NCBI RefSeq assembly: GCF_004766045.1
Contig: NZ_SPQQ01000002.1
Coordinates: 620,001 to 684,000, forward strand
Length of the DNA: 64,000 nt
Direction of reading: 5' to 3'
DNA from: Desulfosporosinus fructosivorans
GTDB taxonomy: Bacteria; Bacillota; Desulfitobacteriia; Desulfitobacteriales; Desulfitobacteriaceae
Below, piece after piece: positions 7,914 through 17,476 of this stretch. The translations under genes were made by a program, and so were the position numbers. Below the pieces are notes generated by a model. It ran no database searches. It saw only the letters and a program-made list of their open reading frames with translations, and was not told the DNA's origin. How positions within the stretch are numbered: the first letter of the stretch is position 1; every line of letters starts with the position of its first letter.

Positions 7914-8828
7914 TTAAAAGCAATCAATCATAACCCCTGCTGCCAAGGCAAACAGCATGATAAATAACAGGTAGAGGATAAAGCGTCTGACACCAAGAAC
8001 GATTTTGACGGCCCCAAGGTTGGTAATTTTGGTTGCGGGTCCGGTTATCATGAACGACGCGGCCGCGCCCATGCTCATCCCGCGGTACAGCCAGTCCATC
8101 AGCAAGGGAATGGTTCCTCCGCCGCAGACATACAAAGGGACGCCGATCGTTGCCGCCATCAGCACGCCGAATCCCTGCTGGCTTCCGAAAAGACCCACGA
8201 AAGCCTCGGCCGGCACATACCGCTGAAACAAGGCGGAAAGCATGATGCCGAACAGAAAATAGCCGCCGGTGGCTTTAATATTCCGCCCGATATTTTTAAG
8301 AAGCCGTATCAGTCTATCCGGATGGGTATCCCGGCTTGTCGGCTCCTGGAAGCCGGTAAAATCAAAAAACTGCTTGCCTTGATAAAAGAACCTTACCAGA
8401 AGTCCTGCCACAACGCCGCAGATAAGGCAAGAAACAATGCGGATGATCAACGCTGTCCGGCCCAGAGCCGCGCTGTAAAGAATAAGCTGAGGGTTCAGCA
8501 GGATGGAGCTCATCATAAACGCGGCCAGCCAGTCATCTCTCATGCCCTTTTGAGAAAACGAAGCGGCGATAGGAATGGTTCCGTACATACAAAGGGGAGA
8601 AAGGATCCCAAGCAAACTTGCCGGGATCACTCCAAATATACCGAGTCTTTTGTTCTGTATGGCAGAAAACAGCTGGTGGATCTTATCCTTACCGAATACA
8701 GAGATTACAGAGCCTAGCATAATCCCGACCGCCCAATAGGGGGCTATCTGCTCCAGCATTACTGTAGAGTAATACCATAGGTAGATGAATTCACGCCTGA
8801 ACACATGGACCAGTGTATCAATCATCAT
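7914..8828 (-). CDS. ArsP/DUF318-type permease
   Basis: A roughly 304-residue integral membrane protein of the PF03773 permease family, with eight or so hydrophobic segments. It shows the family hallmarks LSPLCMYGTIPIA near residue 75 and VPLYVCGGGTIPLLMD near residue 235, both containing Cys. Family members export organoarsenicals or are predicted to move metals or thiols; the substrate here is unknown. The ATG at 8828 overlaps the TGA of the DUF362 gene (TGATG), so the two are translationally coupled; a TTG one codon earlier is also possible. No arsenic regulator (ArsR) is nearby. Confidence 0.8.
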   Translation of the reverse strand: MMIDTLVHVFRREFIYLWYYSTVMLEQIAPYWAVGIMLGSVISVFGKDKIHQLFSAIQNKRLGIFGVIPASLLGILSPLCMYGTIPIAASFSQKGMRDDWLAAFMMSSILLNPQLILYSAALGRTALIIRIVSCLICGVVAGLLVRFFYQGKQFFDFTGFQEPTSRDTHPDRLIRLLKNIGRNIKATGGYFLFGIMLSALFQRYVPAEAFVGLFGSQQGFGVLMAATIGVPLYVCGGGTIPLLMDWLYRGMSMGAAASFMITGPATKITNLGAVKIVLGVRRFILYLLFIMLFALAAGVMIDCF

Positions 8829-9850
8829 CAATCAAGACTTACCAGATTATAGGTCCGGCTGCCAAGGCCAATCTGCTCCGCGTTTTCCAAGGTATGTAGG
8901 CCGTTGCGGGATTCAATGCGTTCAATAAGTGATCCCCCCTCCTCGGCTTTATAAACAAAATCGATGCATGCTTGATCCAAGGCAACAGGATCAGTGGAGG
9001 CAAGTATCCCTATATCATGCATATCCGGTTCAGCTGGATTTCCATTACAATCACAGTCTACACTCAGTCTGTTCATGACATTGATGTATACGATGTTATC
9101 TCCATGACCCAAACTGTCGGAAACTGCTTTACCTGCATCACCCATGGACTCCAGGAAAGCATCCTGATCACCGCCCCAGGGACTAGTTTTGCTATTGCCC
9201 GCTGTGTGTATCCAAGATTTTCCTTCTGCAGATCCAATGCCAATGGAAATGTTCTTGATCGCCCCTCCAAATCCGGCCATGGCATGACCTTTAAAATGGG
9301 ACAAAACGAGAAATGAGTTATAGTTTGCAAAATGCGAACCAACGAAATTCTCGGTTAAATGAGTGCCTCCTCCGACTGGTAAACTCAAAGAACCCTCCGC
9401 ATCCATGATGTCTACATCTGCGATAGCTGTAAATCCATGATCTTCAGCCACTTGCCTATGCATCGCCGTCTCAGCACGGGAACCACCATAGGCTGTATTA
9501 CATTCTACAATCGTGCCATCCACCGACTGCACCAAGTCTTTGATGAGATTTGGATCAAGGTAGTTGCTGTTAGGTGGCTCACCCGTGCTAAGTTTAACTG
9601 CCACTTTCCCAGTAGGCGTCCAATTCAAGGCTTCGTAGACAGCCATCAACCCCTCCGGGCTGATACTTGTAGTCATATAGACCGATGATTTTCCGCCGGC
9701 AGTTCCTGACGCTTCGGGAGTAGTAGCCGTCGCCGGTAAGTTGTTTTCCGTTCCGCCGGTGCCGATTATTCCACATCCAGCCATAAGAAAAAGCAACAGT
9801 ACCGAAACCATGAGGATGACACTTGTGCGGACATTCAGGTTGAACTTCAC
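8828..9850 (-). CDS. DUF362 domain lipoprotein
   Basis: A roughly 340-residue exported protein. The start is read as GTG at 9850, eight bases after AAGGAG; a longer frame to 9859 would overlap that Shine-Dalgarno. The N-terminus is a lipoprotein signal ending in LMAGC, followed by a Gly/Thr-rich linker. The DUF362 domain includes GKVAVKLSTGEPP, VECNTAYGG, the central VLSHFKGHAMAGFGGAIKNISIG, and VDCDCNGNP with clustered Cys. DUF362 proteins are uncharacterised and often found near iron-sulfur or redox genes. A signal-less paralogue is at 13446. It is coupled to the ArsP-type permease. A weak MerR-like half-operator lies about 95 bases upstream (9942-9966). Confidence 0.82.
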   Translation of the reverse strand: MKFNLNVRTSVILMVSVLLLFLMAGCGIIGTGGTENNLPATATTPEASGTAGGKSSVYMTTSISPEGLMAVYEALNWTPTGKVAVKLSTGEPPNSNYLDPNLIKDLVQSVDGTIVECNTAYGGSRAETAMHRQVAEDHGFTAIADVDIMDAEGSLSLPVGGGTHLTENFVGSHFANYNSFLVLSHFKGHAMAGFGGAIKNISIGIGSAEGKSWIHTAGNSKTSPWGGDQDAFLESMGDAGKAVSDSLGHGDNIVYINVMNRLSVDCDCNGNPAEPDMHDIGILASTDPVALDQACIDFVYKAEEGGSLIERIESRNGLHTLENAEQIGLGSRTYNLVSLD

Positions 9851-9941
9851 TTCAAACACTCCTTTTTTCTTTAATTATTAATTTTTCAGCAAGATGCTCT
9901 GCCTACACACCTTGTTTTCCTCGATCTTAGAGTGAATAGAG

Positions 9942-9966
9942 CACCACTTTGAGTTGCCTCCCTTTT
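9942..9966 (-). promoter_or_regulatory. Degenerate MerR-type operator upstream of DUF362 lipoprotein gene
   Basis: On the minus strand GGGAGGCAACTCAAAGTGG resembles the right half of the operator found at 13309-13339 (TTGGAGTTAACTCAAAGTGA). The -35 half is not conserved. Tentative. Confidence 0.35.
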
Positions 9967-10391
9967 TTAGTATAGGCATTGCGCTGGGATGGCGCTTTCA
10001 AAATGCTGATTAAGTCTTTTGATTTTCTGACTTTCTGCTAAATAAGCTTGGCTGCGCCTGAAGACACTGTCTTCGCACGTAGCCTTCTTGCAGCCTCCAG
10101 CGCAGGCGGTCGCCATAATTGCACTTAAGCTTCTGAAAGTATGCAACGAAAAGTTACACTTACAGATTAATACAAAAAAAATGCCCGTTATAGGGCAACT
10201 CAATAAAGCATATTAACTCGACAGTATACTACGCCAATACGCTATACAATTCTGTAGGCAAAGGAAAATTCAGCAAAGAAGAGGTTGACCTGGAGTTAAC
10301 TCTATGTGTTATGTTGTTCTTGGTAAATGTCAGTATTTCAAAAAAACCCTCCGTTAAATTGAAAGCTGTTACCCGTGCTGAATGATAAAAT
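9967..10391. other. Gap with a plus-strand MerR-type promoter
   Basis: No convincing gene. A minus-strand frame at 9967-10203 ends in a Cys-containing tail (ATACAGGCKKATCEDS) but has no good start and no recognised homology. The clear element is the promoter at 10285-10315. Confidence 0.5.
10285..10315 (+). promoter_or_regulatory. MerR-type promoter facing into the response-regulator gene
   Basis: TTGACC at 10285-10290 and TATGTT at 10310-10315 are separated by 19 bases, the long spacer typical of MerR-activated promoters. The spacer carries the dyad TGGAGTTAACTC. Reading rightwards, it points at the 3' end of the minus-strand response-regulator gene, so any transcript would be antisense to it. 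Confidence 0.65.
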
Positions 10392-10418
10392 AACGGTAGC
10401 TTCGAGTCAGCTGCCGTT
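10392..10418 (-). terminator. Hairpin overlapping the response-regulator stop codon
   Basis: AACGGTAGCT (10392-10401) pairs with AGCTGCCGTT (10409-10418) with one mismatch. The stem includes the TGA stop of the minus-strand gene, and ATTTTAT follows. It is a plausible terminator. Confidence 0.5.
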
Positions 10419-11498
10419 TTCCCTGCGGTATTCCATCGGAGTCATTCCGGTATATTTTTTAAACACGGTTGAGAAATAGGAAAAGTTATCGATGCCGACA
10501 CGAGCAGCAATATCGCTGACTGTGGCATCAGTGTGCAGCAAGCGTTTAGCTTCCTCCATCCGCGCCTGCGTTATGTAATCGGGAATTGGCATCCCAGCTT
10601 CCTTATTAAAGATGCGGGAAAGGTAATCAGAGTTAACGAACAGCAGATTGGCCAATTCTTGACGGCTGATATTCTCGCTGTAATGATCGGTGATGTAAGC
10701 TTTTACCTTGTCAGCCAGGGTTTCGCCGCGGCTTCTTTCCCGGATAAGCTCAATGGCTTGCCCACTAAACTGATTAATCCATTTAAGCAGGTCAAATATA
10801 GAATTCGAAGCGTTTCGGTAGAGCTGGCGGGCATTTTCGCTCACAAACAGAGCGCTGGCCTGTATATCCCAGCTTTTAAGTACCTTATAGGTCATCTGCA
10901 CCAGGTCATGGTGCAAGGCAAACAGGAGTCCGCCATTTACTGTACCGGCGGCTTTTGTTTTATCAAGGTAGTCCTTGATGCTGTTGACCAGCTTGATTTT
11001 CTCGCCGTTCTGCAAAAACTGCTCCCATTCTTCCAGACAGGAGAAAAGTGCCGCCGGGATGTCTTTCTCGCGATAAAGAGCAGCCCGCTCCGGCTCCTGT
11101 ATCTCGTAAAGAAGCTGCGGATCGATGCGTCTCACAGAGCGGCGGATAGCTGCTTCCAACGCTGCAGCCGGCTCCGTTTTCATAATATAATCGGTGCTGC
11201 CTAACCGGACAGCCTCCTTGGCATATTCAAAGTTCGCATAGTTTGTCAGAAAAATGCATTCCGCCGTATAGCCGTGCTCCCGTGCCCAACGCAGAAGGTC
11301 GATGCCGGTGCCTTTGATGACCTCAATGTCGCAGAGCATCAGATCCACCTTAGTTTCTTCCAGCAGACGGCAGCCCTCCAGCACGCTGCGGGCGGTCACT
11401 TGCCGGTCGATACCGAAGCTGCTCCAGGGAATATCCTCCAGCAGGGATTGCATCATGGTACGGTCGTCCTCTAGAATAAGAACCTGCAAAACGGTCAC
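10407..11498 (-). CDS. AraC-type response regulator (YesN-like)
   Basis: A 363-residue cytosolic regulator. Residues 1-120 are a receiver domain: acidic pair EDDR at 10-13, the phospho-acceptor Asp in LMLCDIEV near 57, and FLTNYANF with the conserved Thr. A central linker of about 140 residues leads to two AraC helix-turn-helix motifs in the last 100 residues (ENISRQELANLLFVNSDYLSR and TVSDIAARVGIDNFSYFSTVFKKYTGMTPMEYR). It is divergent from the sensor kinase gene at 11603, and the two surely form one system. YesM/YesN pairs generally control carbohydrate or cell-wall uptake operons. No such target is adjacent, so the signal is unknown. Confidence 0.92.
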   Translation of the reverse strand: MTVLQVLILEDDRTMMQSLLEDIPWSSFGIDRQVTARSVLEGCRLLEETKVDLMLCDIEVIKGTGIDLLRWAREHGYTAECIFLTNYANFEYAKEAVRLGSTDYIMKTEPAAALEAAIRRSVRRIDPQLLYEIQEPERAALYREKDIPAALFSCLEEWEQFLQNGEKIKLVNSIKDYLDKTKAAGTVNGGLLFALHHDLVQMTYKVLKSWDIQASALFVSENARQLYRNASNSIFDLLKWINQFSGQAIELIRERSRGETLADKVKAYITDHYSENISRQELANLLFVNSDYLSRIFNKEAGMPIPDYITQARMEEAKRLLHTDATVSDIAARVGIDNFSYFSTVFKKYTGMTPMEYRRENGS

Positions 11499-11602
11499 CC
11501 CCTTTGTCGTTTTTTATATCCGATATGATTTTACGAGACGAAAAAATTTAATATTTATCATACAAAGAATACAAAGCTCATCGGTATATCGGAGGTTTTA
11601 TT

Positions 11603-13285
11603 ATGAAGAAGCAAACTCTGCGGAAAAAATTTATACCAAAGCTACTGCTCATCCTGTTGCCGCTGGTGATTTTTATCAACCTATACAATTTCAAAATTAC
11701 TGATGTGCTGCGGGATCAGGCGGCTTCCTCAGGCAGCGAATTTTCCGCCGTCTATATGCGGGAGATCGACGCCACGCTCTTCGACCTGCGTCGCTGGCTC
11801 GTCAACCTGTCGAAAGATACACAACATCTCGCCAAGCTATCCAGCGACGACGCCTCAGAGCGAGAGCGGGAACAACAGTATTACTCCGAACTTTTACAGG
11901 AAGCGGTGGCGCTTCACCCCACTTTGGATATAGCATTCATCATTTCAACTAAGTACCCATACTCCGCCATAACATCCAGTGAGAATGTAACCTTCGAGGA
12001 ATACCAAGCATTCGTCCAATTAGCCAAAAACATCGCTCAATACCGCAAGCCTTTCGCTACGGAATGGATTGCCCTGCCAATTACGGACAGTGAATGCGTC
12101 CTTGGCAGCGTTATCATGCTGGACGACATTGTGCTGGGTGCCGTGGTCAAGCCGCAGACCCTCCTTTCCTCCATGCCCTTCGCTTTGGATACGGAAAAGA
12201 AATTTGTCCTGGCCAAGCACAGCGGTTACGTGGTGATGACCACCCTGCCAAATGAATACGGCGAGGGAATTGACTTGACCGGTGATCTTTCCAGCTATTA
12301 CATGACGGGCGTTAATGGAAATATCATCGTTAGCGGAGCCGAATCCAAGGTTGGTCCATTCCGTCTGATGATGATCGCCTGCGACGCGGAGATCCAAAGC
12401 GGCATCAGCTGGGCTAAGTCGGTATCCCTTGCCCTGCTGGGGGTATCTGTTTTTACGCTAATCGGCATTATCGTCGGTTTTCGCAAGGATGTACTCCAGC
12501 CCCTTGAAAAAGTAGGCAGCGCCATTGAAAAGGTTCGCCAGGCAAAGTTCGATCAACATCTCATACCGCAAAACGAGGCCCAGGAGTTTGTAGATATCTA
12601 TGATACCTTCAACCGTATGACCGACCAGATCGAAAACCTCAAGATCGAAAATTATGAACAGCTCATCCACAAGCAGCAGGCCGAACTGCGCTTCTATCAG
12701 ACACAGATCAAGCCTCATTTTATTCTGAACTGCCTGACCACCATCCAGAACCTTGCCAAGCAGGGAAAAACAGAAGATCTGAATCGCTTTATCTCCGATT
12801 TCTCCAGCTTTGCGCGGTATATGTTCCGCACCGATTTTACGCTGGTGAGTCTGTACGATGAGCTTGAGCAGGTGAAGTATTACATTTCCATGCAGGAATT
12901 CAGGTTTCCTGATCAGGTTTTTTTCGTGTCGGATATAGATAATAACGTGCGTGATTTTCAGATACCTTCTATGCTCATTCAGACGCTGGTGGAAAACAGC
13001 GTCAAACATGGAATGAATGAAGAAACGGGTATCAGCATTTTTGTACAGTGCCTTGAAACGCAGAAGGATGACAAAATCGGTATCCAGATCAGCGTGGAGG
13101 ATAACGGCGGCGGTTTTCCCGCGACGGTTATCTCTGCCCTAAACGACCCCCGGACCGATCAATCGGCATTGGGCTTCGGCCTGCAAAATATCAGCGCGGT
13201 GCTGGGACTGATTTATGGGGACGCAGCAACAATGCAAGTGGAAAATATCCCCGGAAGCGGGGCGAAGGTCGTGATTACGTTATAA
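11603..13285 (+). CDS. Sensor histidine kinase, YesM/LytS type
   Basis: A 560-residue membrane sensor kinase. TM1 is at about residues 12-32, followed by an extracellular sensory region of some 240 residues, TM2 at about 275-296, a HAMP region to about 350, and a His_kinase (PF06580) motif FYQTQIKPHFILNCL with the phospho-acceptor His near 371. The ATPase domain has N-box VENSVKHGMNEE near 463, G1 EDNGGGFP and G2 GFGLQNI. The ATG at 11603 follows CGGAGG with normal spacing. It is divergent from its partner regulator across a 104-base shared promoter region. A minus-strand MerR-type promoter lies just beyond its stop and points back into it. Confidence 0.93.
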   Translation: MKKQTLRKKFIPKLLLILLPLVIFINLYNFKITDVLRDQAASSGSEFSAVYMREIDATLFDLRRWLVNLSKDTQHLAKLSSDDASEREREQQYYSELLQEAVALHPTLDIAFIISTKYPYSAITSSENVTFEEYQAFVQLAKNIAQYRKPFATEWIALPITDSECVLGSVIMLDDIVLGAVVKPQTLLSSMPFALDTEKKFVLAKHSGYVVMTTLPNEYGEGIDLTGDLSSYYMTGVNGNIIVSGAESKVGPFRLMMIACDAEIQSGISWAKSVSLALLGVSVFTLIGIIVGFRKDVLQPLEKVGSAIEKVRQAKFDQHLIPQNEAQEFVDIYDTFNRMTDQIENLKIENYEQLIHKQQAELRFYQTQIKPHFILNCLTTIQNLAKQGKTEDLNRFISDFSSFARYMFRTDFTLVSLYDELEQVKYYISMQEFRFPDQVFFVSDIDNNVRDFQIPSMLIQTLVENSVKHGMNEETGISIFVQCLETQKDDKIGIQISVEDNGGGFPATVISALNDPRTDQSALGFGLQNISAVLGLIYGDAATMQVENIPGSGAKVVITL

Positions 13286-13308
13286 GCTTCCTGTTAAGTA
13301 ATTTACCA

Positions 13309-13339
13309 AGGATATCACTTTGAGTTAACTCCAAGTCAA
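13309..13339 (-). promoter_or_regulatory. MerR-type promoter facing into the 3' end of the kinase gene
   Basis: On the minus strand TTGACT (13339-13334), a 19-base spacer TGGAGTTAACTCAAAGTGA and TATCCT (13314-13309) form a typical MerR-activated promoter. The only gene downstream is the kinase, read antisense. The operator core is the same as at 17477-17507. Confidence 0.7.
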
Positions 13340-13445
13340 GTTGTTTTATCCTGTTCTCCTACCTTTAGGCAGAAAGTTCCAATTCAATTATCCCTTGGAT
13401 CAAAACTTCCACCATGGAGAAGGCGTAATGTCCAGGTCTTTTTCA

Positions 13446-14330
13446 TTACTCTTCAATCGAAACGAGTTTATATTCCCGGAAGCCAAGTCCCAGTTCCGTA
13501 GCGGTTTCCACGGTGTGGATGCCATTGAGGGATTCCATTCTCTCAATCAGCGCTGCTTTTCCTTCATCCGGGGAATGATAAACCGCATCTACGCAGGCTT
13601 GATCAAGCGCCACAGGGTCTGTAGAGGAGAATATTCCGATGTCAGCCATTTCAGGGTCGTGGGGGTTGGCATCGCAGTCGCAATCCACCGACAATTTGTT
13701 AGCCACGTTGATATACACGATGTTTTTGCTGCCCATATAATTCATGACCGATTGATCTGCGTCAGCCATAGACTCCAAAAACGAATCATGGTCGGCCGTA
13801 AACGCATCTTCGAATGCTTCACTCGTCGCAGAGGTGTGTATCCATATCTTTCCACGAGACGAGGCCACCCCGATGGACATGTTTTTCAGCGCACCGCCAA
13901 AGCCGCCCATGGCGTGCCCTTTAAAATGGGACAGTATCAGCATGGAATCGTAATTTTTCAAATGTGCTCCGACATAGTTTTCTTTCAGATGCTTTCCATT
14001 TGCGACAGGAATCGGTATTTCACCACTCTCATCCATAATGTCGCAGGGAGCTATAGCCTTGTACCCATGTTCTTCAATGGCTTTCCAATGTTCCTCTGTC
14101 GTATTTCTCCTGCCGGGATAGGCTGTATTACACTCCACAATGGTACCCTTCAGCTCGGTTACCAGATCCTTGATCAGATTTGGATTCAAAAAATTATGAC
14201 CGCCCGGTTCTCCTGTGGAAATCTTGACTGCCACCCTGCCATTTAAAGTAATGCCCATAGCATTGTAAATCCTGATCAGACTTTCAGGCGTAATCTCCTT
14301 AGTGTAGTATACTTTGGATTTTTCCATCAT
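13446..14330 (-). CDS. DUF362 domain protein (no signal peptide)
   Basis: A 294-residue paralogue of the lipoprotein at 8828 and clearly similar along its length: RVAVKISTGEPGG, VECNTAYPGRR, ILSHFKGHAMGGFGGALKNMSIGVASSRGK, VDCDCDANP and FSSTDPVALDQACVDAVY. It lacks the lipoprotein signal, so it is probably cytosolic. The start ATG at 14330 follows AGGAG. The shared Cys cluster and His-rich FKGHAM motif may bind metal or a cluster (inference). It sits at the end of the flavodoxin/aldo-keto reductase gene row, separated from it by remnants. Function is unknown. Confidence 0.82.
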   Translation of the reverse strand: MMEKSKVYYTKEITPESLIRIYNAMGITLNGRVAVKISTGEPGGHNFLNPNLIKDLVTELKGTIVECNTAYPGRRNTTEEHWKAIEEHGYKAIAPCDIMDESGEIPIPVANGKHLKENYVGAHLKNYDSMLILSHFKGHAMGGFGGALKNMSIGVASSRGKIWIHTSATSEAFEDAFTADHDSFLESMADADQSVMNYMGSKNIVYINVANKLSVDCDCDANPHDPEMADIGIFSSTDPVALDQACVDAVYHSPDEGKAALIERMESLNGIHTVETATELGLGFREYKLVSIEE

Positions 14331-14455
14331 TATCTACTCCTTTCATCATTTTAAATACGTAGTAACTTCAAGGCGCTTTTACCCAAAAAACGTTTTAACA
14401 GCAGAGAATATTGACATGATCGTAACCTCTTTTTTATTCTTTGGTAGCCGGTAAG

Positions 14456-14560
14456 CTATTCTCCTACCGGAAAATCAGTGGAAGCGGCAAGAATACCGTT
14501 CCCTGACACAGGTATGGTCGAGATAATATCATTCAGCTTGGCAAGCTCGTCGGCGTTATG
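14456..14560 (-). pseudogene. Carboxy-terminal fragment resembling an aldo/keto reductase
   Basis: An open stretch on the minus strand ends HNADELAKLNDIISTIPVSG plus about 15 residues and then a stop at 14456. The pattern matches the C-terminal end of the aldo-keto reductase at 15866 ([16 protein letters not shown]). There is no start or upstream domain, so it is a relic. Confidence 0.5.
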
Positions 14561-14565
14561 CCTCC

Positions 14566-14718
14566 TTACCGGCACATCCTGACGATGTTCTCTACGTCCT
14601 CTGGCGTCAGGGGCTTAATCCCTTTAATACCATAGTGAGCATCTCTTCCTAAAAAGTCCCCGGTGACCTTTCCGTCCAACGATGTCACCATGTGGCATAT
14701 GATATACGGTCTGTCCAT
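14566..14718 (-). pseudogene. Truncated RibD_C/dihydrofolate reductase-like gene
   Basis: An ATG at 14718 with a good GGAGG opens a 50-residue frame beginning MDRPYIICHMVTSLDGKVTG, the characteristic N-terminus of RibD C-terminal/dihydrofolate-reductase-like enzymes, which are normally about 200 residues. It stops at 14566. The rest of the gene is missing, which suggests an internal deletion that also left the neighbouring aldo-keto reductase fragment. It may still be translated, being preceded by an intact Shine-Dalgarno within the operon. Confidence 0.65.
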
Positions 14719-14732
14719 GGCACACCTCCTGT

Positions 14733-15137
14733 TCATTTCAGCTTGTCGTAAGCTTCATCATTCATCGGTTCCAGCCATTCGTTGGAAGCACCTTCGGCAG
14801 GAATCTCCACTGCGAGATGGGCAAACCAGCTGTCTTTTGCCGCGCCATGCCAGTGCTTGATCTCAGGCGGGATGTTGACCACATCACCGGGGTGCAGTTC
14901 TTGTGGTTCCTCTCCCCATGCTTGATACCAGCCACGCCCCTCGGTGCAGAGCAAAATCTGTCCGCCTTTGTGGTGGATATGCCAGTTATTACGGCAGCCC
15001 GGCTCAAAGGTCACATTAGCAATGGGGCCGCCCTTGTCGGTCAGCGGCTGCAAATAAGCCTGCCCCATAAAGTATTTGGCATACATTTCAGGCAGCGGAG
15101 CACCCGTCTTAAAAAGTTCGTTTCTTTCATTGTTCAT
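14733..15137 (-). CDS. Cupin domain protein
   Basis: A 134-residue single-domain cupin. The first motif NVTFEPGCRNNWHIHHKGGQILLCTEGRG holds the metal-binding HxH and Glu/Gln region, and the second is LHPGDVVNIPPEIKHWHGA. Small cupins of this type accompany carboxymuconolactone decarboxylase-like proteins and reductases; catalytic activity is not certain. It belongs to a minus-strand row with the FMN reductase, aldo-keto reductase and flavodoxin. Its product may act on, or protect from, the same reactive carbonyl compounds (inference). Confidence 0.85.
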   Translation of the reverse strand: MNNERNELFKTGAPLPEMYAKYFMGQAYLQPLTDKGGPIANVTFEPGCRNNWHIHHKGGQILLCTEGRGWYQAWGEEPQELHPGDVVNIPPEIKHWHGAAKDSWFAHLAVEIPAEGASNEWLEPMNDEAYDKLK

Positions 15138-15205
15138 TATCTAGTTCTCCTTTACTTGCAAGCGTCATTGACACACGTCTCATTTAAGGCATCTGAGGGC
15201 AGCGT

Positions 15206-15841
15206 CTATTCCCGTATAAAGTTCGTATAGATTGTCTCCTCACGCGCGGGGAAGGGGACGCCAGCCTTGATGCCGGCCTCTTTACATTTTAAAAACCAGG
15301 CCATATTGCGGGCAAGAATACGCATGGTCTGCAAGCCTTCCAGATCTTTTTCCACATCTTCCGGCGTTGCTCCATGCACCATGTTCCAATAACGGGAAGA
15401 AATAACGGGCATTTCCGATAAGGTGAAATATTTATTCAGCTGGTCAAATGTGGCGGTTGTGCCCGCTCTTCTGGCGGATATAACACCGGCTGCCGGCTTT
15501 AAGTAAAAGCTTTGACGGCCTGAGCAGCGATCCGTATAGAAAACACGGTCCATAAAAGAAGTTACGGCGCCTCCCGCCGATCCATAATGGACAGGCGAAC
15601 CGAATACAAACCCGTCAGCGTCCTTGGCGATATCGAGGAATTCATTGACCCGGTCAGGAAATGCACAACGCCCGATTTTAGCGCAGGTCTTGCAGGAAAT
15701 ACATCCGGCAAGGGGTTTTGTCCCAATCCAGAAGATTTCTGTGCCGATACCTTCTTCGTTCAACGTCTGCGCTACTTCCGAAAGGGCTGTATAGGTACAG
15801 CCCTTCTCATGGGGACTACCATTTACCAATAATACGTTCAT
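15206..15841 (-). CDS. NADPH-dependent FMN reductase family protein
   Basis: A 211-residue flavoprotein with a flavodoxin-like fold. Residues 1-20 (MNVLLVNGSPHEKGCTYTAL) form the FMN phosphate loop. CISCKTCAKIGRC near 48-60 has four Cys, as in iron-sulfur-flavoprotein-like reductases, though the spacing does not prove a cluster. FGSPVHYGSAGGAVTSFMDR is the second FMN-contacting region. The start ATG is preceded by AAAGGAG. It lies between the cupin and the aldo-keto reductase genes, and co-transcription is likely. Such enzymes reduce flavins, quinones or nitro/azo compounds. Confidence 0.87.
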   Translation of the reverse strand: MNVLLVNGSPHEKGCTYTALSEVAQTLNEEGIGTEIFWIGTKPLAGCISCKTCAKIGRCAFPDRVNEFLDIAKDADGFVFGSPVHYGSAGGAVTSFMDRVFYTDRCSGRQSFYLKPAAGVISARRAGTTATFDQLNKYFTLSEMPVISSRYWNMVHGATPEDVEKDLEGLQTMRILARNMAWFLKCKEAGIKAGVPFPAREETIYTNFIRE

Positions 15842-15865
15842 ACTTATTTGTCTCCTTTTCTTCTG

Positions 15866-16894
<1,029 letters not shown>

Positions 16895-16905
16895 TCACTA
16901 TTTAT

Positions 16906-17418
16906 TCAGTTTTTTAGCCATGCGGCAAGATCATTTTCCGCGTTTTTTACACTGCCGCCGCGAATCGCTAGACCTTTTTCCACCTTGGCACCGGGACAAA
17001 GCTTTTGGATATCGCTCTCGCTGTGCCCCATGCCGCTGCCCTCATGAGTACAGAGAGGAAGGATGGTCTTGCCGGAAAAGTCGTACTTTTCGAGGAATGT
17101 CCAGACTGGCATTGGCATTGTGCCCCACCAGTTTGGATAGCCGAGGATGATCGTGTCATAACCGTTGAGATTGTCCGGGTATGCTGTAAGCTCTGGCCTT
17201 AAGTTTTTGTCCAGTTCGTCTTTGGCCTCGTCGGTGCAGGTATTATAATCAGGCGAGTATTTTTTTATCGGGTCGATCTTGAACAGTTCGCCGTTAGTCA
17301 GCTTTTCAATCATCTTCGCTGCAACTTCCGTATTGCCAACAGGCAGATCCACAATCTTGCCACCGCTATAGTTTTTCCCTTCCCTGGAAAAATAGGCAAT
17401 TAGAATTTTACTGCTCAT
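16906..17418 (-). CDS. Flavodoxin
   Basis: A 170-residue flavodoxin-family protein. It begins MSSKILIAYFSREGKNYSGG, an FMN-binding loop, and has GYPNWWGTMPMPVWTFLEKYDFSGK and LCTHEGSGMGHSESDI, matching the exported flavodoxin at 6976 but without a signal peptide. It is the first gene after the MerR-type promoter at 17477-17507 and heads the aldo-keto reductase/FMN reductase/cupin row. It probably supplies electrons for, or repairs damage with, these reductases (inference). Confidence 0.88.
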   Translation of the reverse strand: MSSKILIAYFSREGKNYSGGKIVDLPVGNTEVAAKMIEKLTNGELFKIDPIKKYSPDYNTCTDEAKDELDKNLRPELTAYPDNLNGYDTIILGYPNWWGTMPMPVWTFLEKYDFSGKTILPLCTHEGSGMGHSESDIQKLCPGAKVEKGLAIRGGSVKNAENDLAAWLKN

Positions 17419-17476
17419 AAAAATTGCTCCTTTTAGTATTGCTTAGCTTTAAGTATTCTTTAGACTTATCCATAAT

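Noticed and set aside
9967..10203. Minus-strand frame with CAGGC...TC cysteines
   Set aside because: No convincing start, no ribosome-binding site and no recognisable domain; the Cys spacing alone is weak.
10533..11204. Long plus-strand frame opposite the response-regulator gene
   Set aside because: Shadow of the YesN-type gene; its translation has no domain features.
12020..13009. Two minus-strand frames inside the sensor kinase gene
   Set aside because: They overlap kinase motifs fully and have no ribosome-binding sites.
13341..14246. 301-codon plus-strand frame opposite the second DUF362 gene
   Set aside because: Antisense shadow of a well-conserved gene.
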